From Nocardioides sp. YR527 (GTDB lineage Bacteria > Actinomycetota > Actinomycetes > Propionibacteriales > Nocardioidaceae), in NCBI RefSeq assembly GCF_900101045.1, contig NZ_FNFN01000005.1, forward strand, positions 310,001-374,000: a DNA stretch of 64,000 nucleotides, given 5' to 3'. Shown here one piece after another: positions 21,610 to 29,675 of this stretch. Under the pieces are notes generated by a model. The model was given only the letters and a program-made list of their open reading frames with translations. It made no database searches and had not been told where the DNA came from. The translations under genes were made by a program, and so were the position numbers. Positions within the stretch are counted from its first letter, which is position 1, and every line of letters begins with the position of its first letter.

Positions 21610-24600
21610 TCCTCCTCCAGATCACCTTCGATGTCGAGATAGATCTCCTGCATGGCCGCGACGACCTCGGGGTCGGGCTCGGCCCACAGCCCCCGCTCGG
21701 CCGCCTCGTGCAGCCGCTCCACGATCCCGCGCAGCGCCCACGGGTTCGAGGATCGCATGAACTCCTGGTTGGTCTCGTCCAGGACGTACTCGCGGGCGAG
21801 CTTCTCGTACATCCAGTCCTGCACCACGCCGGCGGTCGCGTCGAAGCCGAAGAGGTAGTCGACGGTCGCGGCCAGCTCGAAGGCGCCCTTGTAGCCGTGG
21901 CGCTGCATCGCCGAGATCCAGCGCGGGTTGACCACGCGGGCCCGGAAGACGCGGTTGGTCTCCTCCTGCAGCGTGCGGGTCTTGATGGCGTCGGGGGAGG
22001 TGGAGTCGCCGACGTACGCCTTCGGCTCGCTGCCGGTCAGCGCGCGGACGGTGGCGACCATGCCGCCGTGGTACTGGAAGTAGTCGTCGGAGTCGGCGAT
22101 GTCGTGCTCGGCGGAGTCGACGTTCTTGGCGGCGACCTTGATCCGGCGGTAGTTGGCGCGCATGTCGTCGGCCGCCGGGGCGCCGTCGAGGTCGCGGCCG
22201 TAGGCGAAACCGCCCCACGCCGTGTAGACCTCGGCGAGGTCCTGGTCGGAGCGCCAGTTGCCCGCCTCGATGACCTGCAGGATCCCGGCACCGTACGAAC
22301 CCGGCTTGGAGCCGAAGATCCGGGACGTCGCGCGGCGCTGGTCGCCGTGGTCGGCGAGGTCCTCGAGGGTGTGCGCGCGGACGAAGTTGTCCTCGGCCGG
22401 CTCGTCGAGGTCGGCCACCATCCGGACCGCGTCGTCGAGCATCGAGACGACGTGCGGGAACGCGTCGCGGAAGAACCCGGAGATGCGTACGGTCACGTCG
22501 ATCCGGGGCCGCCCGAGCTCCTCGAGCGAGATGACGTCGAGGTGGGTGATGCGGCGGGAGGCCTCGTCCCACTCCGGTCGCACCCCGAGCAGCGCGAGCA
22601 CCTCGGCGACGTCGTCGCCGGAGGTACGCATCGCGGACGTGCCCCACACCGAGAGCCCGACCGAGGTCGGGTAGTCGCCGGTCTCGTCCAGGTAGCGCTG
22701 CAGCAGCGAGTCGGCCATCGCCTGCCCGGTCTGCCACGCCAGCCGCGACGGCACCGCGCGCGGGTCGACGGTGTAGAAGTTGCGTCCGGTGGGAAGTACG
22801 TTGACGAGCCCCCGCAGCGGCGAGCCCGACGGTCCCGCGGGGACGAAGCCGCCGTCCAGCGCGTGCAGGACGGCGGACAGCTCGTCGGTCGTCCCGTTCA
22901 GCCGCGGCACCACCTGCTCGGCGGCGAAGACGAGCACCTGCTGCACGGCGGGGTCGTCGTGGAGCGTCTCGGCGACCGCCGGGTCCCAGCCGGCCGCGTC
23001 CATCCGCTCCACCAGGCCGCGAGCCTGGGTCTCGATCTCGTCGACGGCCCGGGTGTCGGCGCCCTCCTTGAGCCCGAGCGCCGCCCGCAGCCCGGGCACG
23101 GCGCCTCCGACGCCGCCCCACACCTGCGCGGCGCGCAGGATCGAGAGCACCAGGTTGACCCGTGCCTCACCTTCCGGCGCGGCGCCGAGCACGTGCAGCC
23201 CGTCGCGGATCTGGGCGTCCTTGATCTCGCAGAGCCAGCCGTCGATGTGGAGCATGAAGTCGTCGAAGTCGTCGTCCTCGGGCCGCTCCTCCATGCCGAG
23301 GTCACGGTGGAGCTCGGCGGCCTTCATCAGCTGCCAGATCTCGCCGCGGATGGCGGGCAGCTTGGCCGGGTCCATGGAGGAGATCCGGTCGTACTCCTCC
23401 ATCAGCCCTTCCAGCCGCGCGATGTCGCCGTAGGACTCAGCGCGCGCCATCGGCGGCACCAGGTGGTCGATGATCGTGGCGTGCGCACGGCGCTTCGCCT
23501 GGGCGCCCTCGCCGGGGTCGTTGACCAGGAACGGGTAGATCAGCGGCATGTTGCCGATGGCCGCATCCGGGCCGCAGGACGCCGAGAGCGCGGCGTTCTT
23601 GCCGGGCAGCCACTCCATCGAGCCATGCTTGCCGAGGTGCACGACGGCGTCGGCCCGGAAGCCGTTCTCCAGCCAGCGGTAGGCACCCAGGTAGTGGTGG
23701 CTGGGGGGAAGGTCCGGGTCGTGATAGATCGCGACCGGGTTCTCGCCGAACCCGCGCGGAGGCTGGATCAGGATGACGATGTTGCCCGCCTGGAGCGTGG
23801 CCAGGACGAGCTCGCCCTCGTCGTTGACGAACAGGTTGCCCGGCGGCGGCCCCCAGGTCTCGACCATCTGTTCCCGCAGGTCAGCAGGGAGATCCTCGGT
23901 CCAGGCGTCGTAGTCGGCCTTCGAGATCCGGACGTGGGCGTCGGTCAGCTGCGCGTTGGTCAGCCACTCCTCGTCCTGACCTCCGGCGGCGATCAGCGCG
24001 TGGATCAGCGCGTCGCCGGCAGCGGTGTCGGAGCCCTCTTCAGTCGAGCCAGCGTCGAGGATGCGTACGACCTCGTTGTCGGTGCCCAGGTCATAGCCCT
24101 CCTCGCGGAGCCGGCGCAGCATCCGGATCGCGGAGACCGGGGTGTCGAGGCCGACCGCGTTGCCGATGCGGGCGTGCTTGGTCGGGTAGGCCGACAGGAC
24201 CAGGGCGAGGCGCTTGTCCTGGTTGGGCGTGTGCCGCAGGCGGGCGTGATTGACCGCGATCCTGGCCACTCGTGCCGTGCGCTCGGGATCGGCGACGTAG
24301 TGGGGGAGACCCTGCTCGTCGAGCTCCTTGAACGAGAACGGCGCGGTGATGATCCGCCCGTCGAACTCGGGGATCGCGATCTGGTTGGCCGAGTCGAGGG
24401 GCGTGACGCCGTCGTCGGAGGCCTCCCACTCCGCGCGTGAGCTGGTCAGGCACAGGCCCTGGAGCACCGGGATGTCGAGCGCCGCCATCCGCTCCACGTC
24501 CCAGGCCTCGTCCTCGCCGCCGGCGCTCGCCGAGGCGGGCACCGAGCCGCCGGCCGCGAGCACGGTCACGATCAGCGCGTCCAGGGTGCCGAGCGCCTCG

Positions 24601-25244
24601 TAGAGGTCGTCGGGGGCGGAGCGCAGGGAGCCCGCGAAGACGGGTACGCCGGTGGCCGTGCCGGTCGCGTCGATGGCGTCGGCCAGCGCGTGCGCGAACG
24701 CGGTGTTCCCGCTGGTCTCGTGGGCGCGGTAGTAGAGGACCCCGATCCGCGCCTTCCCGCTGGTCGAGCCGCCGGAGCCGCTAGGCGGAGGCGTGTCGAG
24801 TCCAACACGGTCGGCGAACCCCCAGGCCGGCACGATGGCAGGCGGCTCGAACCCGAACCCGGTCAGCAGGACCGTGTCGGAGAGGAACGCGTGCAGCTGG
24901 GCGAGGTTCGCCGGACCACCCTCGGCGAGATAGCGGTGGGCCTCGGCGGCGACGCCCATCGGGACGGTCGAGTGCTCCATCAGCTCGGCGCTCGGCTGCT
25001 GCTCGCCGCCGAGGACCACCACGGGGGTGCCGCGCTCCTTGACCGCGCTCAGCCCGTCCCACAGGTCGGTCGGCGAGCCGAGGAGCCGGAACACGACCAG
25101 ATCGGCCTCGGCGACGACGGACTCGAGGTCGCTCGCCCGCGACGGGTTCGCCCAGGTGTAGTCGGCGCCGCTGGCACGGGCCGAGAGGAGGTCGGTGTCC
25201 GAGGTGGACAGAAGGGCGATGCGTACGCGTGCAGAGTCGGCCAT
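21606..25244 (-). CDS. cobN: Cobaltochelatase large subunit CobN
   Basis: The 1212-residue protein is the catalytic, porphyrin-binding subunit that inserts cobalt into hydrogenobyrinic acid a,c-diamide with the ChlI-ChlD protein. It has CobN/BchH landmarks such as VLYYRAHETSGNT, VLSAYPTKHARIGNAVGLDTP, VHLGKHGSMEWLPGKNAALS and RYLDETGDYPTSVGLSVWGTSAMRTSGDD. Near residue 145 it carries a mosaic repeat read as [22 protein letters not shown] 25244 is preceded by an SD (TAGGAGG) and a cobalamin riboswitch. It heads the operon cobN-cobF-cobQ-cobK-CbiX-like, all joined by start/stop overlaps. Confidence 0.95.
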   Translation of the reverse strand: MADSARVRIALLSTSDTDLLSARASGADYTWANPSRASDLESVVAEADLVVFRLLGSPTDLWDGLSAVKERGTPVVVLGGEQQPSAELMEHSTVPMGVAAEAHRYLAEGGPANLAQLHAFLSDTVLLTGFGFEPPAIVPAWGFADRVGLDTPPPSGSGGSTSGKARIGVLYYRAHETSGNTAFAHALADAIDATGTATGVPVFAGSLRSAPDDLYEALGTLDALIVTVLAAGGSVPASASAGGEDEAWDVERMAALDIPVLQGLCLTSSRAEWEASDDGVTPLDSANQIAIPEFDGRIITAPFSFKELDEQGLPHYVADPERTARVARIAVNHARLRHTPNQDKRLALVLSAYPTKHARIGNAVGLDTPVSAIRMLRRLREEGYDLGTDNEVVRILDAGSTEEGSDTAAGDALIHALIAAGGQDEEWLTNAQLTDAHVRISKADYDAWTEDLPADLREQMVETWGPPPGNLFVNDEGELVLATLQAGNIVILIQPPRGFGENPVAIYHDPDLPPSHHYLGAYRWLENGFRADAVVHLGKHGSMEWLPGKNAALSASCGPDAAIGNMPLIYPFLVNDPGEGAQAKRRAHATIIDHLVPPMARAESYGDIARLEGLMEEYDRISSMDPAKLPAIRGEIWQLMKAAELHRDLGMEERPEDDDFDDFMLHIDGWLCEIKDAQIRDGLHVLGAAPEGEARVNLVLSILRAAQVWGGVGGAVPGLRAALGLKEGADTRAVDEIETQARGLVERMDAAGWDPAVAETLHDDPAVQQVLVFAAEQVVPRLNGTTDELSAVLHALDGGFVPAGPSGSPLRGLVNVLPTGRNFYTVDPRAVPSRLAWQTGQAMADSLLQRYLDETGDYPTSVGLSVWGTSAMRTSGDDVAEVLALLGVRPEWDEASRRITHLDVISLEELGRPRIDVTVRISGFFRDAFPHVVSMLDDAVRMVADLDEPAEDNFVRAHTLEDLADHGDQRRATSRIFGSKPGSYGAGILQVIEAGNWRSDQDLAEVYTAWGGFAYGRDLDGAPAADDMRANYRRIKVAAKNVDSAEHDIADSDDYFQYHGGMVATVRALTGSEPKAYVGDSTSPDAIKTRTLQEETNRVFRARVVNPRWISAMQRHGYKGAFELAATVDYLFGFDATAGVVQDWMYEKLAREYVLDETNQEFMRSSNPWALRGIVERLHEAAERGLWAEPDPEVVAAMQEIYLDIEGDLEEE
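24757..24812 (+). repeat. Single mosaic repeat unit inside cobN
   Basis: A lone forward unit on the + strand: head CGCTGGTCGAGCC, stem GCCGGAGCCGCTAGGCGGAG, tail GTGTCGAGTCCAACACGGTC with one base changed. In cobN it gives [19 protein letters not shown], lying between an N-terminal segment and the first strongly conserved block, where a surface loop is expected. No partner unit or spacer is present. Confidence 0.85.
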
Positions 25245-25279
25245 GCCGAGTTCCTCCTAGGGGTTCTCGCCCCGTCGAT

Positions 25280-25395
25280 CGGTCGGATAGCCCGCGGCCA
25301 GTGTCTGGCTGTGTCCGTGCCGGGCACGGACAACACAGTGGCGGAACCGCCCCGGACTCTCACCGGGTTCCTGCACCACGAGCGTGCTCGCAGCC
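25280..25395 (-). promoter_or_regulatory. Cobalamin riboswitch upstream of cobN
   Basis: On the minus strand GGAACCCGGTGAGAGTCCGG and then GGCGGTTCCGCCACTGTGTT give the classic B12 box. An accessory hairpin GTCCGTGCC-CGGCACGGAC and CAGACACTGGCC follow. It lies directly before the cobN SD. A -10 candidate TAGGCT falls at 25392-25397, overlapping the end of the upstream gene. Confidence 0.9.
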
Positions 25396-26309
25396 TACCT
25401 CCTGGGCTGCTGCGTCCTCGGGCCGGTGGCGTCGGTGGCGGAAGTTCGTTCGTTGAGAACAGTGAGCATGTCTTCGACTGATCCGCCCGGGTCGGTGATC
25501 GGGGCCTGGACGTGCCGCACGACGCCGGCCGGGTCCAGGAGGAGCGAGACCCTCTTGAGCCGGTCAGTGCCGCCGGCGCGGAAGACCGGCAGCCGATAGG
25601 CGCCCGCGGCAACCCCGTCGGCGTCGGAGGCGAGGTCGTACGGCAGGTCTGCATGTTCCGCGAACGCGGCCAGCTGGTCGGGGCGCTGGGTGCTCACCCC
25701 GACCACGCGGGCGCCGAGCGTCGTGAAGTCGGAGTAGTGCTCGGCGTACGTCTGGCACTCCAGCGTGCAGCCCCGGGTCCCGGGGATATCGCCCCAGCCC
25801 GGGGGGTAGCCGTGGCTCTTCGGCGCATAGGCACCGGGGAAGAAGAAGGCGACGGTCCAGGTGTCCTCGCCGGTCAGGTGGAGGCGGGTGTCGCGGTGCG
25901 ACGTGATCTCGACGTCCGGCGGCGTCGTGCCGAGCAGGTCCTCGAGGCGGCGCTCCTCGTCCGGTCCGGCGGTCGCGGTCAGGGTGCCATCGCCCATGAC
26001 GTACCGCGTTCCCCACTCCTGGAGAGCGACCAGGACGGGCAGTAGCCCGCGGCCGCGCCCGGTCAGCTGGTAGTCGTAGCGCAGCGGGCGGTCGGTGTAG
26101 GCGTGCTTGGCCAGGACGCCGTCGGCGACGAGCGAGTTGAGCCGCTCGGTGAGCGCGCGACGGCTGAGCCCGAGCTCACGGACCAGGCCGTCGAACCGGG
26201 TCACCCCGGCGGCGCACTCGCGCACGATCAGCAGGCTCTGCCAGTCGCCGATGATTCCGAGCGCCTGCGCGATCCCGCAGTCGGCGTCGGTGAGGTCGTC
26301 GCGGCGCAT
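25395..26309 (-). CDS. HxlR-type transcriptional regulator fused to a peroxiredoxin
   Basis: The 304-residue protein has a winged-helix HxlR domain (residues 8-110; CGIAQALGIIGDWQSLLIVREC, TRFDGLVRELGLSRRALTERL). A thioredoxin-fold peroxiredoxin domain (about 135-290) follows. The likely peroxidatic and resolving cysteines are in TRGCTLECQTYAEHY, separated by four positions, a PrxQ-like arrangement. HxlR proteins often sense electrophiles or oxidants, so the fused domain may be the sensor or a detoxifying module; this is inference. It is divergent from an MFS exporter across an intergenic region with a perfect palindrome. The 3' end touches the cobN riboswitch. Confidence 0.8.
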   Translation of the reverse strand: MRRDDLTDADCGIAQALGIIGDWQSLLIVRECAAGVTRFDGLVRELGLSRRALTERLNSLVADGVLAKHAYTDRPLRYDYQLTGRGRGLLPVLVALQEWGTRYVMGDGTLTATAGPDEERRLEDLLGTTPPDVEITSHRDTRLHLTGEDTWTVAFFFPGAYAPKSHGYPPGWGDIPGTRGCTLECQTYAEHYSDFTTLGARVVGVSTQRPDQLAAFAEHADLPYDLASDADGVAAGAYRLPVFRAGGTDRLKRVSLLLDPAGVVRHVQAPITDPGGSVEDMLTVLNERTSATDATGPRTQQPRR

Positions 26310-26369
26310 CGGCGTCTCCTTGATCGGTCGGGCAATTCGGGTGGCGGTCTCGGCGCTTACATGGTTGCA

Positions 26370-26389
26370 TATAGTTCCAATTTGGAACT
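26370..26389. promoter_or_regulatory. HxlR-type operator palindrome overlapping a -10 element
   Basis: AGTTCCAA-T-TTGGAACT at 26373-26389 is a perfect 17-base palindrome in the divergent gap between the HxlR fusion and the exporter. A -10 hexamer TATAGT (26370-26375) for the exporter overlaps its left arm, so binding would block transcription. The likely ligand is the HxlR domain encoded alongside. Confidence 0.6.
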
Positions 26390-26406
26390 CACTCGGAAGG
26401 GCTCGG

Positions 26407-27672
26407 ATGGAAGAGGTACGCCGCGTGGCGCGGTCATTCTGGCTTTACTGGTCCGCCGGCACCCTGAGTGGCGTAGGGACCGCGGTCACTGCGGTCGCAT
26501 TGCCGCTGACCGCGGTGACGGTGCTGGGGGCGAGCGCGTTCGAGATGGGGCTGCTCGCGGCGGCCGGGTATCTCTCCTGGATTCTCATCGGCCTGCCCGC
26601 GGGTGCGATCGTGCAGCGACTCCCGTTGCGCCGCGTACAGGTCCTCGCGGATCTCGCGCGCGCCGCCGCGATCCTCAGTGTTCCGTTGGTGTGGTGGGCA
26701 GGCGGCCTCACGCTGGTTCAGCTGCTGGTCGTCGCACTCGCGGTCAACTTCGCCGAGGTTCTCTTCTTCGCCGCGAACACGACGTTCCTGCCGAGCGTGG
26801 TCCCGAAAGAGCAGCTGACCAGCCGGAACAGCCTCATCTCCGGCACTCACGCCGCGACCCAGCTGGGTGGGCCGTCGCTCGGCGGTGTGCTTGTCCAGGT
26901 GATTGGCGCCGTCCCCGCGCTGTTCGTCGATGCTCTCTCGTACTTCGGCTCAGCGATCCTGCTGCAACGGCTTCCCGAGCGTCGTCAGCCCCAGGGCGAC
27001 ACCTCGGAGTCGATCGCATCGATGGTGGCCGAGGGTTGGCGGTTCGTGACCCGGCACCCGGTGATGGCGCCGGCCACATGGTGGGCCTGTGTGGTCAACT
27101 TCGTGTGCGGCGTTCAGCTCGCGTTGTTCGCCTACTACCTGGTCCACGAGCTCGACACCCCGCCCGGTCTCGTCGGCGTCCTGCTCGCCTCCGAGGGCAT
27201 CGGCTCGCTCGTCTTCGCCGCGATCACACCCTGGCTGGTTCGTCGATTCGGCTCCGCCAGGGTGCTGATGTTCGAGGGCCTGCTCGGTGCGGTCGGGGCG
27301 GCGGTGATCCCGCTCGGCAGCGGCTGGGCCGGCTGGGTCTGCTTCGCTGCCGGAAACCTGCTCTTCGCCGGCAGCGTCGTGCCGGGCAGCGTGGTCACCC
27401 GGACCTACCGGCAGGTCGCCAGCCCGCCGGAGCTGCTCTCACGCGTGATGGCGACCGTGCGGTTCGTGTCGTGGGGAGTCATTCCGGTCGGCAGCCTCGT
27501 GGCCGGCCTGAGTGCGGAGCTGATCGGTCCCCGTCTCACGCTCCTCGTATCCGCAGCGGTGCTCCTGCTCGGGCCGGTCGTTCTCTGGGGGAGCCCGATC
27601 CGGACGCTGCGCAACCTCGAGGACTTCGAGGAACCGGGAGCGAAGGTCGGCCTGTCCGTCGCTGACAGGTGA
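26407..27672 (+). CDS. MFS transporter of the MFS_3/EntS-like exporter group
   Basis: The 421-residue protein has twelve predicted membrane segments. FWLYWSAGTLSGVGTAVTAVALPLTAV at the N-terminus, GLPAGAIVQRLPLRRVQVLADLAR between segments 2 and 3, and NTTFLPSVVPKEQLTSRNSLISGTHA are typical of this exporter group. ATG 26407 follows AAGGG; the longer in-frame reading goes into the regulator on the other strand. Divergence from the HxlR-peroxiredoxin suggests export of a toxic or electrophilic compound, but the substrate is unknown. Confidence 0.8.
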   Translation: MEEVRRVARSFWLYWSAGTLSGVGTAVTAVALPLTAVTVLGASAFEMGLLAAAGYLSWILIGLPAGAIVQRLPLRRVQVLADLARAAAILSVPLVWWAGGLTLVQLLVVALAVNFAEVLFFAANTTFLPSVVPKEQLTSRNSLISGTHAATQLGGPSLGGVLVQVIGAVPALFVDALSYFGSAILLQRLPERRQPQGDTSESIASMVAEGWRFVTRHPVMAPATWWACVVNFVCGVQLALFAYYLVHELDTPPGLVGVLLASEGIGSLVFAAITPWLVRRFGSARVLMFEGLLGAVGAAVIPLGSGWAGWVCFAAGNLLFAGSVVPGSVVTRTYRQVASPPELLSRVMATVRFVSWGVIPVGSLVAGLSAELIGPRLTLLVSAAVLLLGPVVLWGSPIRTLRNLEDFEEPGAKVGLSVADR

Positions 27673-27676
27673 GGTC

Positions 27677-28240
27677 CTATCTGCTCTGCTCGGACACCAA
27701 CCAGGCCTCGCGGGTGATCTCGTACTCGACCTCGCCGTCGGCGTGCCCGGCGAGCGGTTCCTCGAAGGTCTCGTGGAAGGCGCGTACGAAGCTCATCCCG
27801 ACCGAGACCATGGTCGCGCGGGACGCCTCGTTGACGGCCATCGTCTGCGCGATCACCCGATCGATCCCGAGGTCCTCGAACCCGTGGCGGAGCAGCTCGA
27901 GCGAGCCCTCCTTCGCGTAACCCTTGCGCCAGTGGCGCTGCGGGAGCCGGTAGCCGAGCTCGGCGGCATCGGTGCGCGGCGGGCTGTCGGGCGGCTCGAA
28001 CATGTAGAGCCCGACGGCCTCACCGGCGACGTAGCCGATCCACTTGCCCTGCCCCTCCGTCTCCTTCGCCACCCGGATCCACTTGTGCATCCGCTCCTCG
28101 GTCTCCGCTGGCGTGAGCGCGCGGGTGAACAGATGGCGCAGCACCACCGGGTCGGAGTTGAGGTCGACCAGGAACGGCAGATGCTCCTCGGACAGCGGGA
28201 CCAGGTCGAGGCGCTCGGTGCGCAGTCGGGCTTGCGGCAT
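27677..28240 (-). CDS. GNAT-family N-acetyltransferase (RimJ/RimL-like)
   Basis: The 187-residue protein begins ARLRTERLDLVPLSEEHLPFL and has the acetyl-CoA loop region YRLPQRHWRKGYAKEGSLELL, followed by VIAQTMAVNEASRATMVSVGMSFVR, the usual pattern of RimJ/RimL-type acetyltransferases. ATG 28240 gives the normal length; the longer reading overlaps the regulator operator. It may acetylate a ribosomal protein N-terminus or a small molecule. Its end lies four bases from the end of the convergent MFS gene. Confidence 0.82.
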   Translation of the reverse strand: MPQARLRTERLDLVPLSEEHLPFLVDLNSDPVVLRHLFTRALTPAETEERMHKWIRVAKETEGQGKWIGYVAGEAVGLYMFEPPDSPPRTDAAELGYRLPQRHWRKGYAKEGSLELLRHGFEDLGIDRVIAQTMAVNEASRATMVSVGMSFVRAFHETFEEPLAGHADGEVEYEITREAWLVSEQSR

Positions 28241-28318
28241 GCGTGCGACGTTAGCCAGGACGTACGTCGATGGCACCTGGTTTCTGGGGTGGTCCGGGTG
28301 CTGGCCAATCTCGTGACT

Positions 28319-28344
28319 CAATTGACAAATCAGTTTGTCAATTG
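28319..28344. promoter_or_regulatory. Operator palindrome upstream of the ArsR-type regulator
   Basis: Eleven-base arms CAATTGACAAA and TTTGTCAATTG are perfect complements around TCAG. The left arm contains TTGACA, a -35-like hexamer, so the regulator could repress its own promoter. It is markedly A/T-rich compared with the surroundings. Confidence 0.65.
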
Positions 28345-28357
28345 CATCCTGAACCGT

Positions 28358-28978
28358 GTGAGCAACGGGATCATCTATGTCGACGAGCCGGACCGGGTGG
28401 CCGCGGCGCTGTCGCCCATTCGTCGGCAGCTGCTCGGTCACCTGCAGGAGCCCACCTCGGCCACCCGGCTCGCCGCCGTGCTCGAGCTGCCTCGCCAGCG
28501 GGTGAACTACCACCTACGGGCCCTCGAATCAGCCGGACTGGTGGAGCTGGTCGAGGAGCGGCAGCGCCGCGGATTCGTGGAGCGGATCGTCCGTGCGAAG
28601 CCGGGTGCGATCGTGGTCGACCCATCAGTGATGGACCGCGGATCCGCGTCTGCTGAGAGCGACGGGCGGATCATGGACCAGTTCGCCGCCGACCACCTGG
28701 TCGGGGTCGCGGCAGCCACAGTGCGGGATGTGGCCCGTATGCAGGTCAAGGCAGACGACCAGGGCAAGCGCCTGCTCACGTTCACGATCGAGGCCGCCGT
28801 GCGCTTCGCTGACGCCGCCGACGTACACAGATTCACCGAGGAGCTGACCGAAGCGCTGCGGCGTACGGCCGAAAGCTTCGACAGCCCGACCGGCCGTCAG
28901 TACCGCGTGGTCATCGGCGGGTATCCCGCCCCGGCCGCGGTGACCGAACCGTCCGAACAGGAGCAGAGTGATGAATGA
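28358..28978 (+). CDS. ArsR-family winged-helix transcriptional regulator
   Basis: The 206-residue protein has an N-terminal winged helix (AALSPIRRQLLGHLQEPTSATRLAAVLELPRQRVNYHLRALESAGLVELV). A longer C-terminal part of unknown ligand specificity follows. GTG 28358 starts directly upstream of the HTH and 13 bases after the operator palindrome. The last codons overlap the SRPBCC gene start, a pairing commonly seen where an ArsR-type regulator controls an AHSA1-like protein. Confidence 0.82.
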   Translation: MSNGIIYVDEPDRVAAALSPIRRQLLGHLQEPTSATRLAAVLELPRQRVNYHLRALESAGLVELVEERQRRGFVERIVRAKPGAIVVDPSVMDRGSASAESDGRIMDQFAADHLVGVAAATVRDVARMQVKADDQGKRLLTFTIEAAVRFADAADVHRFTEELTEALRRTAESFDSPTGRQYRVVIGGYPAPAAVTEPSEQEQSDE

Positions 28979-29675
28979 CATTCAGCGCGTCGAGACGCCG
29001 CGGATCGAGGTCACCGCGTCGGCCTCGGCCGATGCCGCGTGGGAGGCGCTTCGGGATCCGGCCGCCATCCGACAGTGGCACGGCTGGGACACGGAGGAGA
29101 TCGAGGCCGAGATCGACTCGATCTACTTCACCGACGTCGTCGAGGAGGCCGACCGGCGCACGCTGGTCGCCAACGGCGGCGACAGGTTCGACATCCAGCC
29201 GGACGGCGACGGTGTCCGAATCACGCTGACCCGCGCGCCGTTGTCCGGCAACCCCGACTGGGACGCGTACTACGACGATGTCACCGAGGGTTGGACGTCG
29301 TTCATGCATCAGCTTCGGTTCGCGCTCGAGCGCCGGCCCGGCATGACCCGCCGCACGCTGTTCTTCGCCGATCGCGGCACCTACTCGGGCACCGTCATCG
29401 AGCGGCTCGGCCTCGACGCCGTCGCCGGGCAGCCCCGGGGCAGCCGCTACACAGCGACGATCGCCGGCGAGGACGTGGCCGGCGAGGTGTGGTTCCGCTC
29501 GACCCGCCAGCTGGGCGTGACGGTCGACGCATGGGGCGAGGGCCTGCTGGTGATCGCCGACACGGCCAGTACGTCGATGGCCATCCTCAGCACGTACGGC
29601 CTCGAGGGCGCCAACTTCGGGCAGCTCGACACGAGGTGGGCCGGCTGGTGGGCCGATCACCGCGCCGGGGAGTGA
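28971..29675 (+). CDS. SRPBCC (AHSA1/START-like) domain protein
   Basis: The 234-residue protein starts RVETPRIEVTASASADAAWEALRDPAAIRQWHGWD, the beginning of an AHSA1-type helix-grip domain that binds hydrophobic ligands. The C-terminal half (GLLVIADTASTSMAILSTYGLEG) may be a second related domain. ATG 28971 overlaps the regulator gene by eight bases; GTG 28968 is an equal alternative. Its role is unknown; it probably answers to the signal sensed by the regulator. The 3' end overlaps the convergent oxidoreductase gene by 19 bases. Confidence 0.72.
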   Translation: MNDIQRVETPRIEVTASASADAAWEALRDPAAIRQWHGWDTEEIEAEIDSIYFTDVVEEADRRTLVANGGDRFDIQPDGDGVRITLTRAPLSGNPDWDAYYDDVTEGWTSFMHQLRFALERRPGMTRRTLFFADRGTYSGTVIERLGLDAVAGQPRGSRYTATIAGEDVAGEVWFRSTRQLGVTVDAWGEGLLVIADTASTSMAILSTYGLEGANFGQLDTRWAGWWADHRAGE

